Shown: piece by piece, positions 1 to 7,100 of the stretch | How the letters are laid out: each line of letters opens with the position of its first letter | Position numbering within the stretch: position 1 is the stretch's first letter | Source: an uncultured Desulfovibrio sp. | Lineage (GTDB): Bacteria > Desulfobacterota > Desulfovibrionia > Desulfovibrionales > Desulfovibrionaceae | NCBI GenBank assembly: GCA_900541395.1 | Contig: UQJT01000045.1 | Location: 1 to 17,644 of the forward strand | DNA: 17,644 nucleotides | Reading direction: 5' to 3' | Made by a program: the position numbers and the translations under genes | The notes under the pieces: model-generated | Database searches by the model: none | The model's input: the letters and a program-made list of their open reading frames with translations, nothing else | Told to the model about the DNA's origin: nothing

Positions 1-90
1 CCGATCCCCTGCCCCCGCCCCCGCTCCGGCCCACCGTCCGCACCAAGCTTCCGCGTTGATTCAAACATCAAAACAAGGTAGACAGATTTC

Positions 91-134
91 GCGGGGGGAA
101 GGAAAGCTTTTGAAAAAGCTTTCCTTCCCCCCGC
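91..134. repeat. Perfect 20-bp intergenic palindrome
   Basis: Positions 91-110 are exactly complementary to 115-134, leaving a TGAA loop. The arm begins GCGGGGGGAAGG and ends AAAGCTTT. An unconserved C/T-rich tail (about 135-160) follows. From memory, hairpins of this composition recur between Desulfovibrio genes. It could end transcription of a gene left of the window, but there is no clean T-run, so it is called a repeat. Confidence 0.75.
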
Positions 135-220
135 GCCCCCTATCTTTTCCAAACTTTTCATCGGATGGAAAATCTTCCCATCCGCCCATTCAATAAAAGT
201 TTTAGAGGAAAGGGGATGGG

Positions 221-276
221 GCCCAGGAAGGGGGGAACCCCGCTTTTGCAAAAGCGTGGTTCCCCCCTTCCTGGGC
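221..276. repeat. 27-bp intergenic palindrome in the ychF leader
   Basis: Arms 221-247 and 250-276 are complementary except for one C/T mismatch. The centre TTTTGCAAAA is itself self-complementary. The arm core GGAAGGGGGGAA resembles the palindrome at 91-134. It ends about 20 bases before the ychF ribosome-binding site, so if transcribed it would form a strong hairpin in the 5' leader. Confidence 0.75.
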
Positions 277-306
277 GACCTCTTCTTCCCTTCCACGGAG
301 AGCGTC

Positions 307-1410
307 ATGGCATTGAGCATAGGCATAGTGGGACTGCCCAACGTGGGCAAATCCACGTTGTTCAACGCGCTGACCAAGGCTCAGAACGCCGAGGCGGCCA
401 ACTATCCCTTCTGCACCATCGAACCCAACAAGGCCACGGTGCCGGTGCCGGACGAACGGGTGGACGCTCTGGCGGACCTGGTCCGACCGCAGAAAACCAT
501 TTACGCCACAGTGGACTTCATCGACATCGCGGGCCTGGTACGCGGAGCGAGCAAGGGCGAGGGCCTGGGCAACCAGTTTCTGGCCAATATTCGGGAATGC
601 GCGGCCATCATCGAGGTGGCGCGCTGTTTTGAGGATGAAAATATCGCCCATGTGGACGGCAGCGTGGACCCGGCGCGCGACGTGGACACCATTGAAACCG
701 AACTGCTGCTGGCCGACATCGAAAGCGCGGGCAAGCGCCTGGAGCGTTTGCAAAAGCAGGTCAAAGGCGACCGCGAATTAGGGAAAGCCGTGGACGAATG
801 CGCGCGCCTGCTCGAACACCTGAACAGCGGCAAGCCCGCTTCCGCGTTCGAAGTGCCTGAGCACAACGAACCCTTCCGTCAGACCTGGCACGAACTCTCT
901 CTGCTGACGGCCAAACCCGTCATCTACTGCGCCAATGTGGATGAAGCGGGCCTGGAAGAAGACAACGAACACGTCCGGACGCTGTCCGCTCTGGCCTCCG
1001 CGCACGGAGCGGAGGTCGTCAAAATCTGCGCTCGTCTGGAAGAGGAATTGCAGGGTCTGCCCGACGCGGATCAGAAGGAAATGTTGGCCTCGTACGGCAT
1101 TGAGGAAAGCGGCCTGGTGCACGTCATCCGTACCGGTTACCGCACCCTGGGGCTGGCCAGCTACTTCACCGCCGGTCCTAAAGAGGTGCGGGCCTGGACC
1201 TTCCGCCGCGGCTGGAAAGCGCCGCAGGCCGCCGGGGTTATCCATACCGACTTTGAAAAGGGCTTTATCCGGGCCGAGGTCATCGGCTTTGACGACTACA
1301 TGACTCACAAGACCGAAGCCGCCTGCCGGGCCACAGGCACCCTGCGTGTGGAAGGCAAGGATTACACGGTGCGCGACGGCGACGTCATGCACTTTTTGTT
1401 CAACGTGTAA
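307..1410 (+). CDS. ychF: Redox-responsive ATPase YchF (Obg-like P-loop NTPase)
   Basis: The 367-residue product matches the usual YchF length of about 363. The N-terminal P-loop is G9-LPNVGK-S16, and the family-typical AANYPFCTIEPN segment follows. The nucleotide-specificity motif is NVDE rather than NKxD, which in YchF/OLA1 proteins favours ATP over GTP. The C-terminal TGS domain ends ...GDVMHFLFNV. YchF binds ribosomes and is linked to stress and redox responses. An in-frame ATG at 256 exists, but it lies inside a palindrome. ATG 307 has GGAG at 297-300 and begins MALSIGIVG as in homologues, so it was chosen. No clear terminator follows. The next gene belongs to a compositionally different island. 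Confidence 0.95.
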   Translation: MALSIGIVGLPNVGKSTLFNALTKAQNAEAANYPFCTIEPNKATVPVPDERVDALADLVRPQKTIYATVDFIDIAGLVRGASKGEGLGNQFLANIRECAAIIEVARCFEDENIAHVDGSVDPARDVDTIETELLLADIESAGKRLERLQKQVKGDRELGKAVDECARLLEHLNSGKPASAFEVPEHNEPFRQTWHELSLLTAKPVIYCANVDEAGLEEDNEHVRTLSALASAHGAEVVKICARLEEELQGLPDADQKEMLASYGIEESGLVHVIRTGYRTLGLASYFTAGPKEVRAWTFRRGWKAPQAAGVIHTDFEKGFIRAEVIGFDDYMTHKTEAACRATGTLRVEGKDYTVRDGDVMHFLFNV

Positions 1411-1606
1411 GACTTGCGCGCGTCCCCCTTTATGGCCTGAAGAAAATACCACCGGGGAAGGGAAAAACTTTATTCCGGCAAACCGTATGCCTGCGGACAG
1501 GCAAGCTCCAAAAGCGGCCCGCCTCCTTTACCGACCGTAAAACTTCCCTCCTCATTACCTGCAACACCGAAAAAACGATGCCTATTTCATTTTTACAGTA
1601 AAAAAC

Positions 1607-1628
1607 TTGTAACTTACAAAAGTTACAA
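1607..1628. promoter_or_regulatory. Candidate operator upstream of MarR gene
   Basis: TTGTAACTT (1607-1615) and AAGTTACAA (1620-1628) form a perfect 9-bp inverted repeat separated by ACAA. A TACAAT sequence, a possible -10, overlaps its right arm. Perfect short palindromes of this size are typical MarR-dimer sites and often lie in front of the regulator's own gene. Autoregulation is inferred. Confidence 0.55.
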
Positions 1629-1655
1629 TATATATCGGGCGTTGAGCAAAATCTG

Positions 1656-1712
1656 TTGACAAAGCAGGTCATTTTTGTCACTTAAAAGTCAAATATTGGA
1701 CTGTCAAATATT
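1656..1712 (+). promoter_or_regulatory. Possible promoter and 10-bp direct repeat before MarR gene
   Basis: TTGACA at 1656-1661 is a consensus -35, but no good -10 sits 16-18 bases later, so the promoter call is weak. GTCAAATATT occurs twice, at 1688-1697 and 1703-1712, a 15-bp period. The repeat lies just before the ribosome-binding site and could be a regulator site or a duplication. Confidence 0.35.
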
Positions 1713-1727
1713 TTACGGAGTACCAGC

Positions 1728-2174
1728 ATGGAGCGTGAAGAAGTCAGAACCTATGTCAATCAATACTGCGCATTGAGAGATATTCAATATGCCGCGTATG
1801 AAATGTACGCACGACGACATGGTTTAACAGCAAAAGAACTGTTTGTGCTGGATATTATCTGGTTTACCCCAGGAGATTGCTTGCAATCGGAGATTTGCGA
1901 ACGGTTGTCGGCCACAAAACAAACCGTAAGCGCCATCATCAAAAAGTTTTTAACACAGGGCTATGTATCCTTAACCGAATCCAAAACGGACCGTCGAAAC
2001 AAAATCGTCCGTTTTACGAATGCGGGCATCGAATACACCAAAAACATTATACCGCCCGCCGCTCAGGCGGAAATAGACGCCATGAACGAATTATCCGGCA
2101 AAGATATTGCCGAGTTGGTGCGGCTTACAACGCTTTTTTCCTATTGCATGAAAGAAAATTTTGCCAAAGCATAG
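1728..2174 (+). CDS. MarR-family regulator of radical SAM mobile pair cassette
   Basis: The 148-residue protein has MarR architecture. An N-terminal helical dimerisation segment is followed by a winged helix: LQSEICERLSATKQTVSAII reads as the helix-turn-helix, and TESKTDRRNKIVRFT as the wing with its D-R-R element. The start has GGAG at 1717-1720. The stop is 11 bases before the next gene, so the three genes at 1728-3995 look like one operon. From recall, a dedicated MarR regulator accompanies the 'radical SAM mobile pair' genes. The palindrome at 1607-1628 is its likely operator. The ligand is unknown. Codons are AT-rich compared with ychF and the genes after 5620, which suggests acquisition by transfer. 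Confidence 0.85.
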   Translation: MEREEVRTYVNQYCALRDIQYAAYEMYARRHGLTAKELFVLDIIWFTPGDCLQSEICERLSATKQTVSAIIKKFLTQGYVSLTESKTDRRNKIVRFTNAGIEYTKNIIPPAAQAEIDAMNELSGKDIAELVRLTTLFSYCMKENFAKA

Positions 2175-2185
2175 GACATAGAGAA

Positions 2186-3100
2186 ATGATCATCAATACA
2201 GGTGGACGAACGGATACCGTACAATATTACACGGAATGGCTCTTGCGCCGCTTCTCAGAGGGCTATGTTCTTTCGCGCAATCCGCTCTTCCCCAATAAGG
2301 TCACGCGCTATGAATTAAGCCCCGACAAGGTTGACTGCGTTGTTTTCTGCTCCAAAAACTACAAACCGATAGTACCGCGCTTACATGAGATTACAGACCG
2401 CTTCCCTACTTATTTTCACTACACGATTACCGCTTACGGCCCGGACATTGAGCCGGGTGTTCCCTCGGTGGAAGAAAGTATGCAAACGTTGATTGAACTT
2501 TCGAAACTGGTCGGCAAACAACGCCTTGCCTGGAGATATGATCCCGTTTTACTTACAAAAAAATATACAATCTCATGCCACATGGAAACATTTGAGCGAA
2601 TGGCAAAAATCCTTGCCCCTTATATTGATCGTTGCATTTTCAGCTTTGTAGAGATGTATAAAAAGCTCCAAACCAATATGCCGGAGCTTCTTTTGCTGTC
2701 CGAAGCAGACAAAAACGCTTTGGCGCATGGACTGGGAGCCATTGCCGCAAGATACGGTATTCCCATTCAAACATGCGGCACAAACGGGAACTTTACCCAT
2801 TATGGCATTCATGCTTCCGGTTGTATGACACTTGATATTTTAGGAAAAGCAAATGGCATGATGTTTAAAAATTTGAAACACAAAGGAATGCGAGAGGGTT
2901 GTCATTGCATCGAAAGTCGGGATATAGGAGCGTATGATACCTGTTTGAACGGCTGCAAATATTGTTACGCCAATACAAATTCACAAAAAGCGCGGGAGAA
3001 CTACAAGCTCCATGACCCCGCGTCTCCTTTGTTGCTGGGACATTTAAAATCAACAGATACCGTTCAGCAAGGAATGCAAAAATCTTTTCAAAGAGGATAA
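2186..3100 (+). CDS. DUF1848 family, radical SAM mobile pair protein A
   Basis: The 304-residue protein matches, from memory, DUF1848 / 'radical SAM mobile pair protein A' (MIINTGGRTDTVQYY at the N-terminus, ASGCMTLDILG near 210). The Cys-rich C-terminal part has C239-x-C241 and then C253-LNG-C257-KY-C260. This C-x3-C-x2-C spacing is that of a radical SAM [4Fe-4S] site, but here it is near the C-terminus. The reading frame is open further upstream. ATG 2186 is chosen because it starts the conserved MIINTGG and lies 11 bases after the MarR stop, with AGGA at 2173-2176. The next gene starts 4 bases after its stop, implying coupled translation. The biochemical function is unknown. Confidence 0.85.
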   Translation: MIINTGGRTDTVQYYTEWLLRRFSEGYVLSRNPLFPNKVTRYELSPDKVDCVVFCSKNYKPIVPRLHEITDRFPTYFHYTITAYGPDIEPGVPSVEESMQTLIELSKLVGKQRLAWRYDPVLLTKKYTISCHMETFERMAKILAPYIDRCIFSFVEMYKKLQTNMPELLLLSEADKNALAHGLGAIAARYGIPIQTCGTNGNFTHYGIHASGCMTLDILGKANGMMFKNLKHKGMREGCHCIESRDIGAYDTCLNGCKYCYANTNSQKARENYKLHDPASPLLLGHLKSTDTVQQGMQKSFQRG

Positions 3101-3104
3101 TGCC

Positions 3105-3995
3105 ATGCCTGAAATAAGTATTAAGAACATCCAGGTGAAAAGCATTTTATCAAAATCCCATCTACCTGTATGCGAATATTCTGTTAATCCGTATGTTGGG
3201 TGCCCCCATGCTTGCAAATACTGTTATGCGTCTTTTATGAAGCGCTTTACCGGACATGTAGAGCCATGGGGCGCTTTTCTGGATGTGAAGCATTGGCCGG
3301 AAATTAAAAATCCCCAACAATACGCGGGTAAAGAATTATTTATCGGTTCTGTAACAGATCCTTATAATCCATACGAGGAAACGTTTGGACGCACACGAGC
3401 CTTGCTCATGCAGTTACAGGGCAGCGGCGCCAGGATTAGTATTGCCACAAAAAGCGACTTGGTAGTGCGCGATTTGGATTTGATACGAACTTTTCCGGAA
3501 GCTCGCGTATCGTGGTCGATAAATACTTTAAATCCAAATTTTCAGCAGGATATGGACAATGCGGTATCCGTCGAAAGAAGGCTGGCCGCTATGAAGACGT
3601 TTCACCAGGCCGGCATTCGTACCACCTGTTTTATATCTCCTATTTTTCCAGGCATTACTGATGTTGAGGAGATTATAAGACAAGCCAAAGGACAATGCAA
3701 TTTGATTTGGTTGGAAAACCTCAACTTGCGAGGCGGCTATAAAACAATCATCATGAACTATATAAAAGAAAAATATCCAAGTCTATTAAGGCTTTATCAT
3801 GACATATATACCGCCAAAAACCGCAACTATTGGGAGACCCTGGACGCGACATTGAAAGCCTGGACCGCAGAAATAGGCCTTGACTACGTAACGAACGATG
3901 ACAGCATGACAAGGCCGTTTGAAGCTTATCCTGTTGTAGTGAATTATTTTTACCATGAACAAATAAAAAAGCGGACAAAAAAAGATAAATTTTAA
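3105..3995 (+). CDS. SplB-like radical SAM protein, mobile pair protein B
   Basis: The 296-residue protein carries a canonical radical SAM motif, C33-PHA-C37-KY-C40, in an N-terminal context (NPYVGCPHACKYCYASF) like spore photoproduct lyase-like radical SAM proteins. FIGSVTDPYNPYE follows at the first strands of the barrel, and later segments such as ISIATKSDLV and SWSINTL fit the (beta/alpha) barrel core. The enzyme should bind one [4Fe-4S] cluster and cleave S-adenosylmethionine. Its substrate is not evident. The AGAGGA site at 3092-3097 overlaps the end of protein A, so the two are probably translated together. The SplB-like label describes the fold only. No evidence here supports DNA photoproduct repair. 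Confidence 0.88.
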   Translation: MPEISIKNIQVKSILSKSHLPVCEYSVNPYVGCPHACKYCYASFMKRFTGHVEPWGAFLDVKHWPEIKNPQQYAGKELFIGSVTDPYNPYEETFGRTRALLMQLQGSGARISIATKSDLVVRDLDLIRTFPEARVSWSINTLNPNFQQDMDNAVSVERRLAAMKTFHQAGIRTTCFISPIFPGITDVEEIIRQAKGQCNLIWLENLNLRGGYKTIIMNYIKEKYPSLLRLYHDIYTAKNRNYWETLDATLKAWTAEIGLDYVTNDDSMTRPFEAYPVVVNYFYHEQIKKRTKKDKF

Positions 3996-4166
3996 TTATT
4001 AAAAACCGGCAGTAAACTTTTCCAAAATCACAAATCGGCCTGTCGTGAAAGAATTTTTCCATGATTTACAAAATATGTGCTTTTATATAAAAACACCGTA
4101 GCATATAGTAGAAAAGCAGGCTCAATATTGTGTAGTTATCCTTTAGATACTAAAAGAGGATTGCCT

Positions 4167-4494
4167 ATGGAAACGACTCAAGAAATTACCGATAAACCAA
4201 CAAAGGAGCGCAGCCTGCCCGGTGGGAGCAACGCTCACTTTCATCAGCAATAAGTGGAAGGCTTTGCGCCTCCGCGACTTGATGCCGGGGACAAAACGGT
4301 TTGGTGAACTGAAAATTCTATTGGCCATGTGCCCCAGAAAGTCCTGACCGCACAACTCCGGGAGATGGAAGCCACAAGATTTGACTCGGAGGGTGTTTGC
4401 GGAAGTAGCGCCCCATGTGGAATGCACATTGACTGAGCTGAGATACAGCCTGAAGCCGGGCCTGGATGCCATGCTAATCTGGGACGAGGAATGA
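4167..4494 (+). pseudogene. Decayed HxlR-family regulator
   Basis: Pieces of an HxlR regulator appear in successive frames: CPVGATLTFISNKWKALRLRD from 4216, then GHVPQKVLTAQLREMEA, then RRVFAEVAPHVECTLTEL with Y-SLKPGLDAM, ending at TGA 4492-4494. The ATG at 4167 with AGAGGA at 4154-4159 was the original start, but its frame ends quickly at a TAA (about 4251). At least three frameshifts are needed to join the parts, so this is a dead gene rather than a sequencing slip. It is related to the regulator at 5133-5446, sharing the PPHVEYxLxE-type wing region. Confidence 0.85.
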
Positions 4495-4513
4495 AAAGTC
4501 AAGAACGCATAAA

Positions 4514-4552
4514 AAACGGCAGACTGGGGCGCTTGCGCCCAGCCTGCCGTTT
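4514..4552 (-). terminator. Rho-independent terminator of PNPOx-like gene
   Basis: AAACGGCAG plus CTGGG and CGC (from 4514) pair with GCGCCCAG and CTGCCGTTT (to 4552), with one mismatch and one bulged G around a short loop. Read on the minus strand, the hairpin follows the stop at 4578 and ends in a run of six T. On the plus strand it could also stop transcription from the broken HxlR gene. Confidence 0.8.
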
Positions 4553-4577
4553 CTATCGTTTGGTTTCCGCCTGCTTA

Positions 4578-4985
4578 TTACAGCTTCAGGGACTCCTTCA
4601 CCCCAGAAAGACTGCAAAATTCCGCAGTTGCGTCATCCAGATAGAACATTCCCAATTTGTGTCCAGTCCGTTCATTATACATTTTAGGAAGGTAATCTGC
4701 GATTGCAAAGGCTTTCTGCAAAATAGCCGGATCGTCAACAAAAACGGCCTTTCCATAATAGCGTAGGAAATCCTGTCCGTTGCTGGCACAGATTTCGACC
4801 TTCGGGTTCTGCGTCATCTGACGGTAGCAGTTCTTGAAGGTCCCGACGCCAAAATAAATCTTCCCCTCATACTCCATTTGGAAAGAAAACGGGCGGCACT
4901 TCGGTTGATCGCCGTCTACTGTCGTAACATAAAAAATCTGCACCTGTTCCAAATAAGAGCGAACTCTTTCTACATTGGTCGTCAT
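4578..4985 (-). CDS. Pyridoxamine 5'-phosphate oxidase-like FMN-binding split-barrel protein
   Basis: The 135-residue protein has the compact single-domain split barrel of the PNPOx-like group. FYVTTVDGDQPKCRPFSF forms the first strands, IYFGVGTFKNCYRQMTQNPKVEI carries the stretch that contacts the flavin phosphate in relatives, and YYGKAVFVDDP with YLPKMY follows. Such proteins bind FMN or F420 and act as small reductases. The substrate is not predictable here. ATG 4985 is chosen over the adjacent TTG 4988 because AGGAG lies six bases before it. A HxlR regulator is divergent across about 150 bases, a common regulator/target layout for flavin enzymes. Codons are AT-rich like the rest of the island. 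Confidence 0.85.
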   Translation of the reverse strand: MTTNVERVRSYLEQVQIFYVTTVDGDQPKCRPFSFQMEYEGKIYFGVGTFKNCYRQMTQNPKVEICASNGQDFLRYYGKAVFVDDPAILQKAFAIADYLPKMYNERTGHKLGMFYLDDATAEFCSLSGVKESLKL

Positions 4986-5015
4986 CAATTTCTCCTTTTA
5001 GCTTAAATTTTCCCG

Positions 5016-5045
5016 TTGACTTCTTAACGGTAAAAAAAATATACT
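5016..5045 (+). promoter_or_regulatory. Promoter of HxlR regulator in divergent region
   Basis: TTGACT (5016-5021) and TATACT (5040-5045) are separated by 18 bases, a good sigma70-type promoter reading toward the HxlR gene. The -10 region ATATACTATATC is nearly symmetrical and offers a TATAGT for the opposite strand, so both divergent genes may share this control region. Confidence 0.6.
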
Positions 5046-5132
5046 ATATCTGAATAGAAAAGAAAGTACGCAGTTTATTCTTGCAAAGTAATATAAACCT
5101 TACTAACCCAAAGGAGAAAAGGAGGAACAAAA

Positions 5133-5446
5133 ATGGACACCAATTTTGAAGCTTGCCCTGTAAAAAAACACTCGTTCTTATTTCCGGAAAGTGGAACGCC
5201 AGAGTTTTATATGAATTAGTGACACAGGGTTCTGTCCGCTTTGGAGCGTTGCGCAAGTCGATTCCTGATATTTCAAACACTATGCTGACGGCAACGCTGC
5301 GTTTTTTGGAAGAACAGGGGCTGGTTCATCGGGAGCAATTCAATGAGATACCGCCCCATGTAGAATACTCCCTGTCCGAAAGCGGCAAAGCATTGATCCC
5401 CGTTTTTGATGCGATCGGACGCTGGGGGGAAACCTATTTGAAGTAA
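5133..5446 (+). CDS. HxlR-family redox-type regulator, frame interrupted at A7
   Basis: ATG 5133 has a strong GGAGG at 5121-5125 and begins MDTNFEACPV, the HxlR N-terminus with its conserved, often redox-active Cys. The frame then fails: the family continuation KKTLVLISGKWNARVLYEL lies in the -1 frame, open to TAA 5444-5446. The break is at a run of seven A (5162-5168); eight would restore one protein of about 104 residues. The zero-frame codons there form A AAA AAA, a known slippery pattern, so ribosomal -1 shifting or polymerase slippage could make the full protein. Mutation or sequencing error is equally possible. The winged helix and IPPHVEYSLSESG wing are intact. It probably controls the divergent flavoprotein at 4578-4985. 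Confidence 0.75.
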
Positions 5447-5468
5447 CGCGGAGCAATCATCTGCTATG

Positions 5469-5516
5469 AGCAACGAACAAGACCGCCAGAGCAAACCGGC
5501 GGTCTTGTTCGTTGCT
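5469..5516 (+). terminator. 19-bp hairpin terminator after HxlR gene
   Basis: Positions 5469-5487 pair perfectly with 5498-5516 around a 10-base loop, 22 bases after the HxlR stop. The downstream stretch is T-rich (CATTTATTTT) though not a pure T-run. It lies near the right edge of the AT-rich island. Confidence 0.7.
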
Positions 5517-5619
5517 GAGTCATTTATTTTATAAAAATACCGGGTAAATTTTTATTGTTACAAAGGGTAACCGCATTCAAAGACCTTGTCCGAAAAAGCG
5601 CCCCTCTCCTTCCCGTTTT

Positions 5620-7083
5620 TTATTCTCCATCCGCTTCATCCGGCAGGGCCGGTTCCACATGGATGGTGATGCGGCCAAGGCCGGGCAGACGGCGATGCAG
5701 TTCGCCTTCCAGGCGGGAAGCTCGCTTGTGGGCTTCGGCCACGGTGGCGTCGGAATCGGTACGGCAGCGGAAGGACAGGGCGGTATGGTTGCCCAAAGTC
5801 CACACCTCTTCGTCATGACAATCGCGCAGATCGGGATGCCGCTCTATAAGAAGATGGAGTATGTCGAGCACAGAATCATGATCCTCGGGCGTGTCCAGTG
5901 AACGGGAAAGGGGACTCTGTCGGCACAGGGGCTCGATGTGCGACACCACATGCACCGCGCCGATGCGTTGTTCCAGGTCGGCCTCGTAGGCCGACACCTT
6001 GGCGTGGGCCTGAACCAGAGGCATATCGGGCGGCAACTCGATGTGCACGAACACGTGCAGGCCGTCGTCAAGGGTGATCAAGGCCAGACCGTGAACGGAC
6101 AGCCCGCGCAGGGCGGCAAGGTGGCGGGCCGAGGCGTACAGATCGGTTCGCGTCCCGTCGTCGTCAGGTTCGATGTGCACCACGGTTTCCGCTCCGGGCA
6201 GCACCGAGGCCACGATGTCTTCCAAAAGCTCGCTGACGGCATGGGCGTCGTCCACACGCAACGTGGCCGGAACGCTCACGGCAAGGTCCACAAAATATTG
6301 GGATCCGCTTTCGCGCACACGCGCCCGCAACACGCGATAGGCCGGAGCCATTTCAGCCAGAGCGGCGCACACCTGAAGAACCTCGCTTTCCTTGCCGCCG
6401 TCCATGAGACTCATGACCGCCCGTCCCGCCAGCCGCCAGCTGACCAGGACCACAATGGCCGCCACGCCCAGGGCGGCCGCCGCGTCGGCCCGGATCAGCG
6501 CGGCGTGCAAAAAGGAGCCGGGTTCGGTCCAACGGGCCGCCCACACGCAGGCCAGGCCGATCAGAACCACGGCCGAGGACAGGATGTCGGTGGTAAAATG
6601 CAGGGCATCGGCTTCGAGCGCCTGGGAGCGGTGTTCGCGGGCCACGCGGCGCAACATGGCCGAACGGCTGATATCCACGATCAACGACACGACGACCACG
6701 GCGAAAGCCCACCAGTTCGGTTCCACAGGCGCGGCCTCGAACAGCAGACGCCGGACGGCCTCATACACAATCCACACGCAGGTGGCGAGCAGCAAGCCGG
6801 TTTCGGCCAGAGCGGACAAACTTTCCACCTTGCCGTGCCCGTAGGGGTGGCGGCTGTCGGCGGGCACGGCCGCCAGGCGCACGGCCAGAAAAGTCAGCCC
6901 GGCGGCCAGCAGATCAAGGGCGCTGTGCAGAGCCTCGGACAACAGCCCCAGGCTGTTGGTGGACAGTCCCGCCACAATTTTGATCAGAGTCAGAAACGCC
7001 GACCACAGCACCGAGGACAAGGCCGCCCGGCGCTTGGCCGCATCGGCGTCCGGACCGGGCGCGACGGGAGAGGAAAGAGTCAT
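5620..7083 (-). CDS. Cation diffusion facilitator transporter with three C-terminal cytoplasmic repeats
   Basis: The 487-residue protein starts MTLSSPVAPG at ATG 7083, with GGAG eight bases upstream. Residues ~20-225 form the six-helix CDF transport domain, an antiporter for Zn, Fe, Mn, Co or similar divalent metals. Visible elements are H53-SAL-D57 in helix 2, HPYGHGKVES near 79-88, and H162-FTT-D166 in helix 5, the family's metal-site spacing. Ordinary CDF proteins end near 300 residues. Here three copies of the ferredoxin-like dimerisation domain follow, each closing with an HxEP strand: HIEP 303-306, HIEP 382-385, HVEP 475-478. Metal specificity cannot be read from sequence. It forms an operon with the gene at 7101-7496, 17 bases upstream, and probably answers to the structured leader at 7502-7699. 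Confidence 0.9.
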   Translation of the reverse strand: MTLSSPVAPGPDADAAKRRAALSSVLWSAFLTLIKIVAGLSTNSLGLLSEALHSALDLLAAGLTFLAVRLAAVPADSRHPYGHGKVESLSALAETGLLLATCVWIVYEAVRRLLFEAAPVEPNWWAFAVVVVSLIVDISRSAMLRRVAREHRSQALEADALHFTTDILSSAVVLIGLACVWAARWTEPGSFLHAALIRADAAAALGVAAIVVLVSWRLAGRAVMSLMDGGKESEVLQVCAALAEMAPAYRVLRARVRESGSQYFVDLAVSVPATLRVDDAHAVSELLEDIVASVLPGAETVVHIEPDDDGTRTDLYASARHLAALRGLSVHGLALITLDDGLHVFVHIELPPDMPLVQAHAKVSAYEADLEQRIGAVHVVSHIEPLCRQSPLSRSLDTPEDHDSVLDILHLLIERHPDLRDCHDEEVWTLGNHTALSFRCRTDSDATVAEAHKRASRLEGELHRRLPGLGRITIHVEPALPDEADGE

Positions 7084-7100
7084 GAGCGCATCTCCGAAAT

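Larger units (their letters stand above)
1411..1727. other. Intergenic junction into AT-rich island
   Basis: No credible gene lies here. Composition shifts from the GC-rich style of ychF to AT-rich sequence after about 1540. The right half holds the operator-like palindrome at 1607-1628, a TTGACA element at 1656-1661 and a direct repeat at 1688-1712. I saw no integrase site or insertion-sequence end. Confidence 0.6.

Noticed and set aside
3105..3995. Spore photoproduct lyase proper
   Set aside because: Only the radical SAM core resembles SplB. The context is a mobile pair with a MarR regulator in a likely non-sporulating host.
4491..4766. Plus-strand open frame overlapping the PNPOx-like gene
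   Set aside because: It runs through the terminator hairpin 4514-4552 and is antisense to a recognisable gene.
1609..5571. GTTAC-type sequences near both island edges (1621-1628 and 5557-5571) as attachment sites
   Set aside because: Only about six to eight bases are shared, and the left copy is part of a better operator palindrome. No integrase is present.
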